Shown piece after piece: positions 63,291 to 64,000 of a DNA stretch of 64,000 nucleotides. Numbering within the stretch: position 1 is the first letter of the stretch; each line of letters opens with the position of its first letter. The stretch is from Patiria pectinifera (Eukaryota; Echinodermata; Asteroidea; Valvatida; Asterinidae). The notes under the pieces were generated by a model that saw only the letters and a program-made list of their open reading frames with translations, ran no database searches and was not told the DNA's origin. Location of the stretch: the NCBI GenBank assembly GCA_029964075.1, contig CM057129.1, forward strand, positions 19,087,430-19,151,429, in the 5' to 3' direction. A program made the translations under genes and the position numbers.

Positions 63291-63968
63291 AATCGTCACC
63301 GACACCACGAAGTAACACTCATGTACATTCCGGTAAAAACTAGCAATCGGAGAAAACGGCATCTAAAGTTGAACGCCTTCTAAAACAACACTTTGCGTCA
63401 AAACGAGTATTTTCAGTTGGGTTTCTCGTTGTGGACACTTGATGAATTGAATTTATTAAATCTGCTGTTTTTCACCCGTTTGTGTATTAAATAAACAAGA
63501 AATAAGAGAAAAGATGAGTGTTAGTTCGTGAAACCGAAAAAGCTGCGAAACTGTAAATGTTCGTTTTCACGAAGTAACACTCTTCAATGTATACCGCACG
63601 AGGAAAGTGTAACTTCAGGTCAGCGCGCGCGCGCTCATACAACTTATTACAAGAAGAGTGTAACTTGTACTTCGTGAAAACGTTTTTGCTCAAATTATGA
63701 GCGTGCGCCATGTGTGCGCCATGCATTGCAATGGTAAATGGAACTTGAGTGTCACTTACTTCGTGAAAACGAAAATTGTCACTTTTGCGCAAAAGTTGCC
63801 ATGGATACTTAGCGTAATTATTAAAGTAAAGCTCTTGAAGCTTTGAAACTTCGTGCAATGGTAGGCCTTGATGAATAATGTTTAAAAATCCAAAAAACTG
63901 AAAATCGAAAAAAATATGGTTTAACACGGTAGAGTGTTAGGCCTACTTCGTGGTGTTGGTGACGAAAT
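63291..63968. mobile_element. Inverted-repeat element with nested palindromes
   Basis: The outer ends ATCGTCACCGACACCACGAAGTA and TACTTCGTGGTGTTGGTGACGA are inverted. Inner pairs around TTTTCACGAAGTAACACTC (63,563) and CACTTACTTCGTGAAAA (63,752) repeat the terminal motif. The 146-codon - strand frame across it (63,487-63,927) has no recognisable domain. Confidence 0.75.
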
Positions 63969-64000
63969 GATACTAGTTTCGTTCTTGTTCTCAAAATTTT

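Overview
The window is animal nuclear DNA, most likely from an invertebrate deuterostome such as an echinoderm. Supporting signs are intron-rich genes with GT-AG splice sites, an ARNT protein very close to the vertebrate one, and dense small DNA transposons, Penelope-like, LINE and Ty3/gypsy elements. The taxon is inference and the assignment to a class is open. Most long open frames here are chance frames in repeats; the supported host coding sequence is two multi-exon genes, both on the + strand.

Region 1 (1-17,100). After a roughly 1 kb inverted-repeat transposon (about 9-1004), twelve coding exons (3,473-13,454) encode 688 residues of ARNT (HIF-1 beta), the bHLH-PAS partner of AhR, HIF-alpha and SIM proteins. 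They run from the DNA-binding basic region to the stop. The N-terminal exon or exons were not found and probably lie upstream of the window. Related CACAAGTC-type minisatellites sit in introns 2 and 9 in opposite orientations and bracket every exon from PAS-A through PAS-B. A related pair of short transposons flanks the gene, also inverted.

Region 2 (17,110-22,561). Seven exons give a complete 567-residue secreted type-B carboxylesterase / cholinesterase-like protein with a signal peptide, oxyanion hole and full Ser-Glu-His triad. Its introns hold a 30-bp perfect palindrome and a 594-bp inverted-repeat transposon.

Region 3 (22.6-53.5 kb). I found no supported host gene here. The stretch holds small inverted-repeat elements, two head-to-head Penelope-like element remnants (31.1-33.7 kb) separated by a compound microsatellite, and a 21-bp minisatellite (34 kb) with a second copy at 52 kb. 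It also holds two elements with telomere-like TTAGGG cores, LINE ORF2 C-terminal remnants (37.7-38.8 kb), a palindromic element carrying a tRNA-like cloverleaf (43.6 kb), and a duplicated LINE ORF1-like zinc-knuckle fragment (50.1-53.4 kb).

Region 4 (53.5-60.9 kb). A Ty3/gypsy LTR retrotransposon lies on the - strand. It has a 984-bp 3' LTR with a TATA box, a tRNA-Leu primer site, gag, a protease with a DTG site and an integrase C-terminus. Reverse transcriptase, RNase H and the integrase core are deleted. An extra frame after integrase encodes a charged protein with two C2H2 zinc fingers. Its 5' LTR is cut off exactly where a tandem array begins.

Region 5 (60.9-64.0 kb). An array of about eight units of roughly 150 bp, each carrying tRNA-like Pol III A and B boxes, is followed by a roughly 400-bp tandem repeat and a nested inverted-repeat element.
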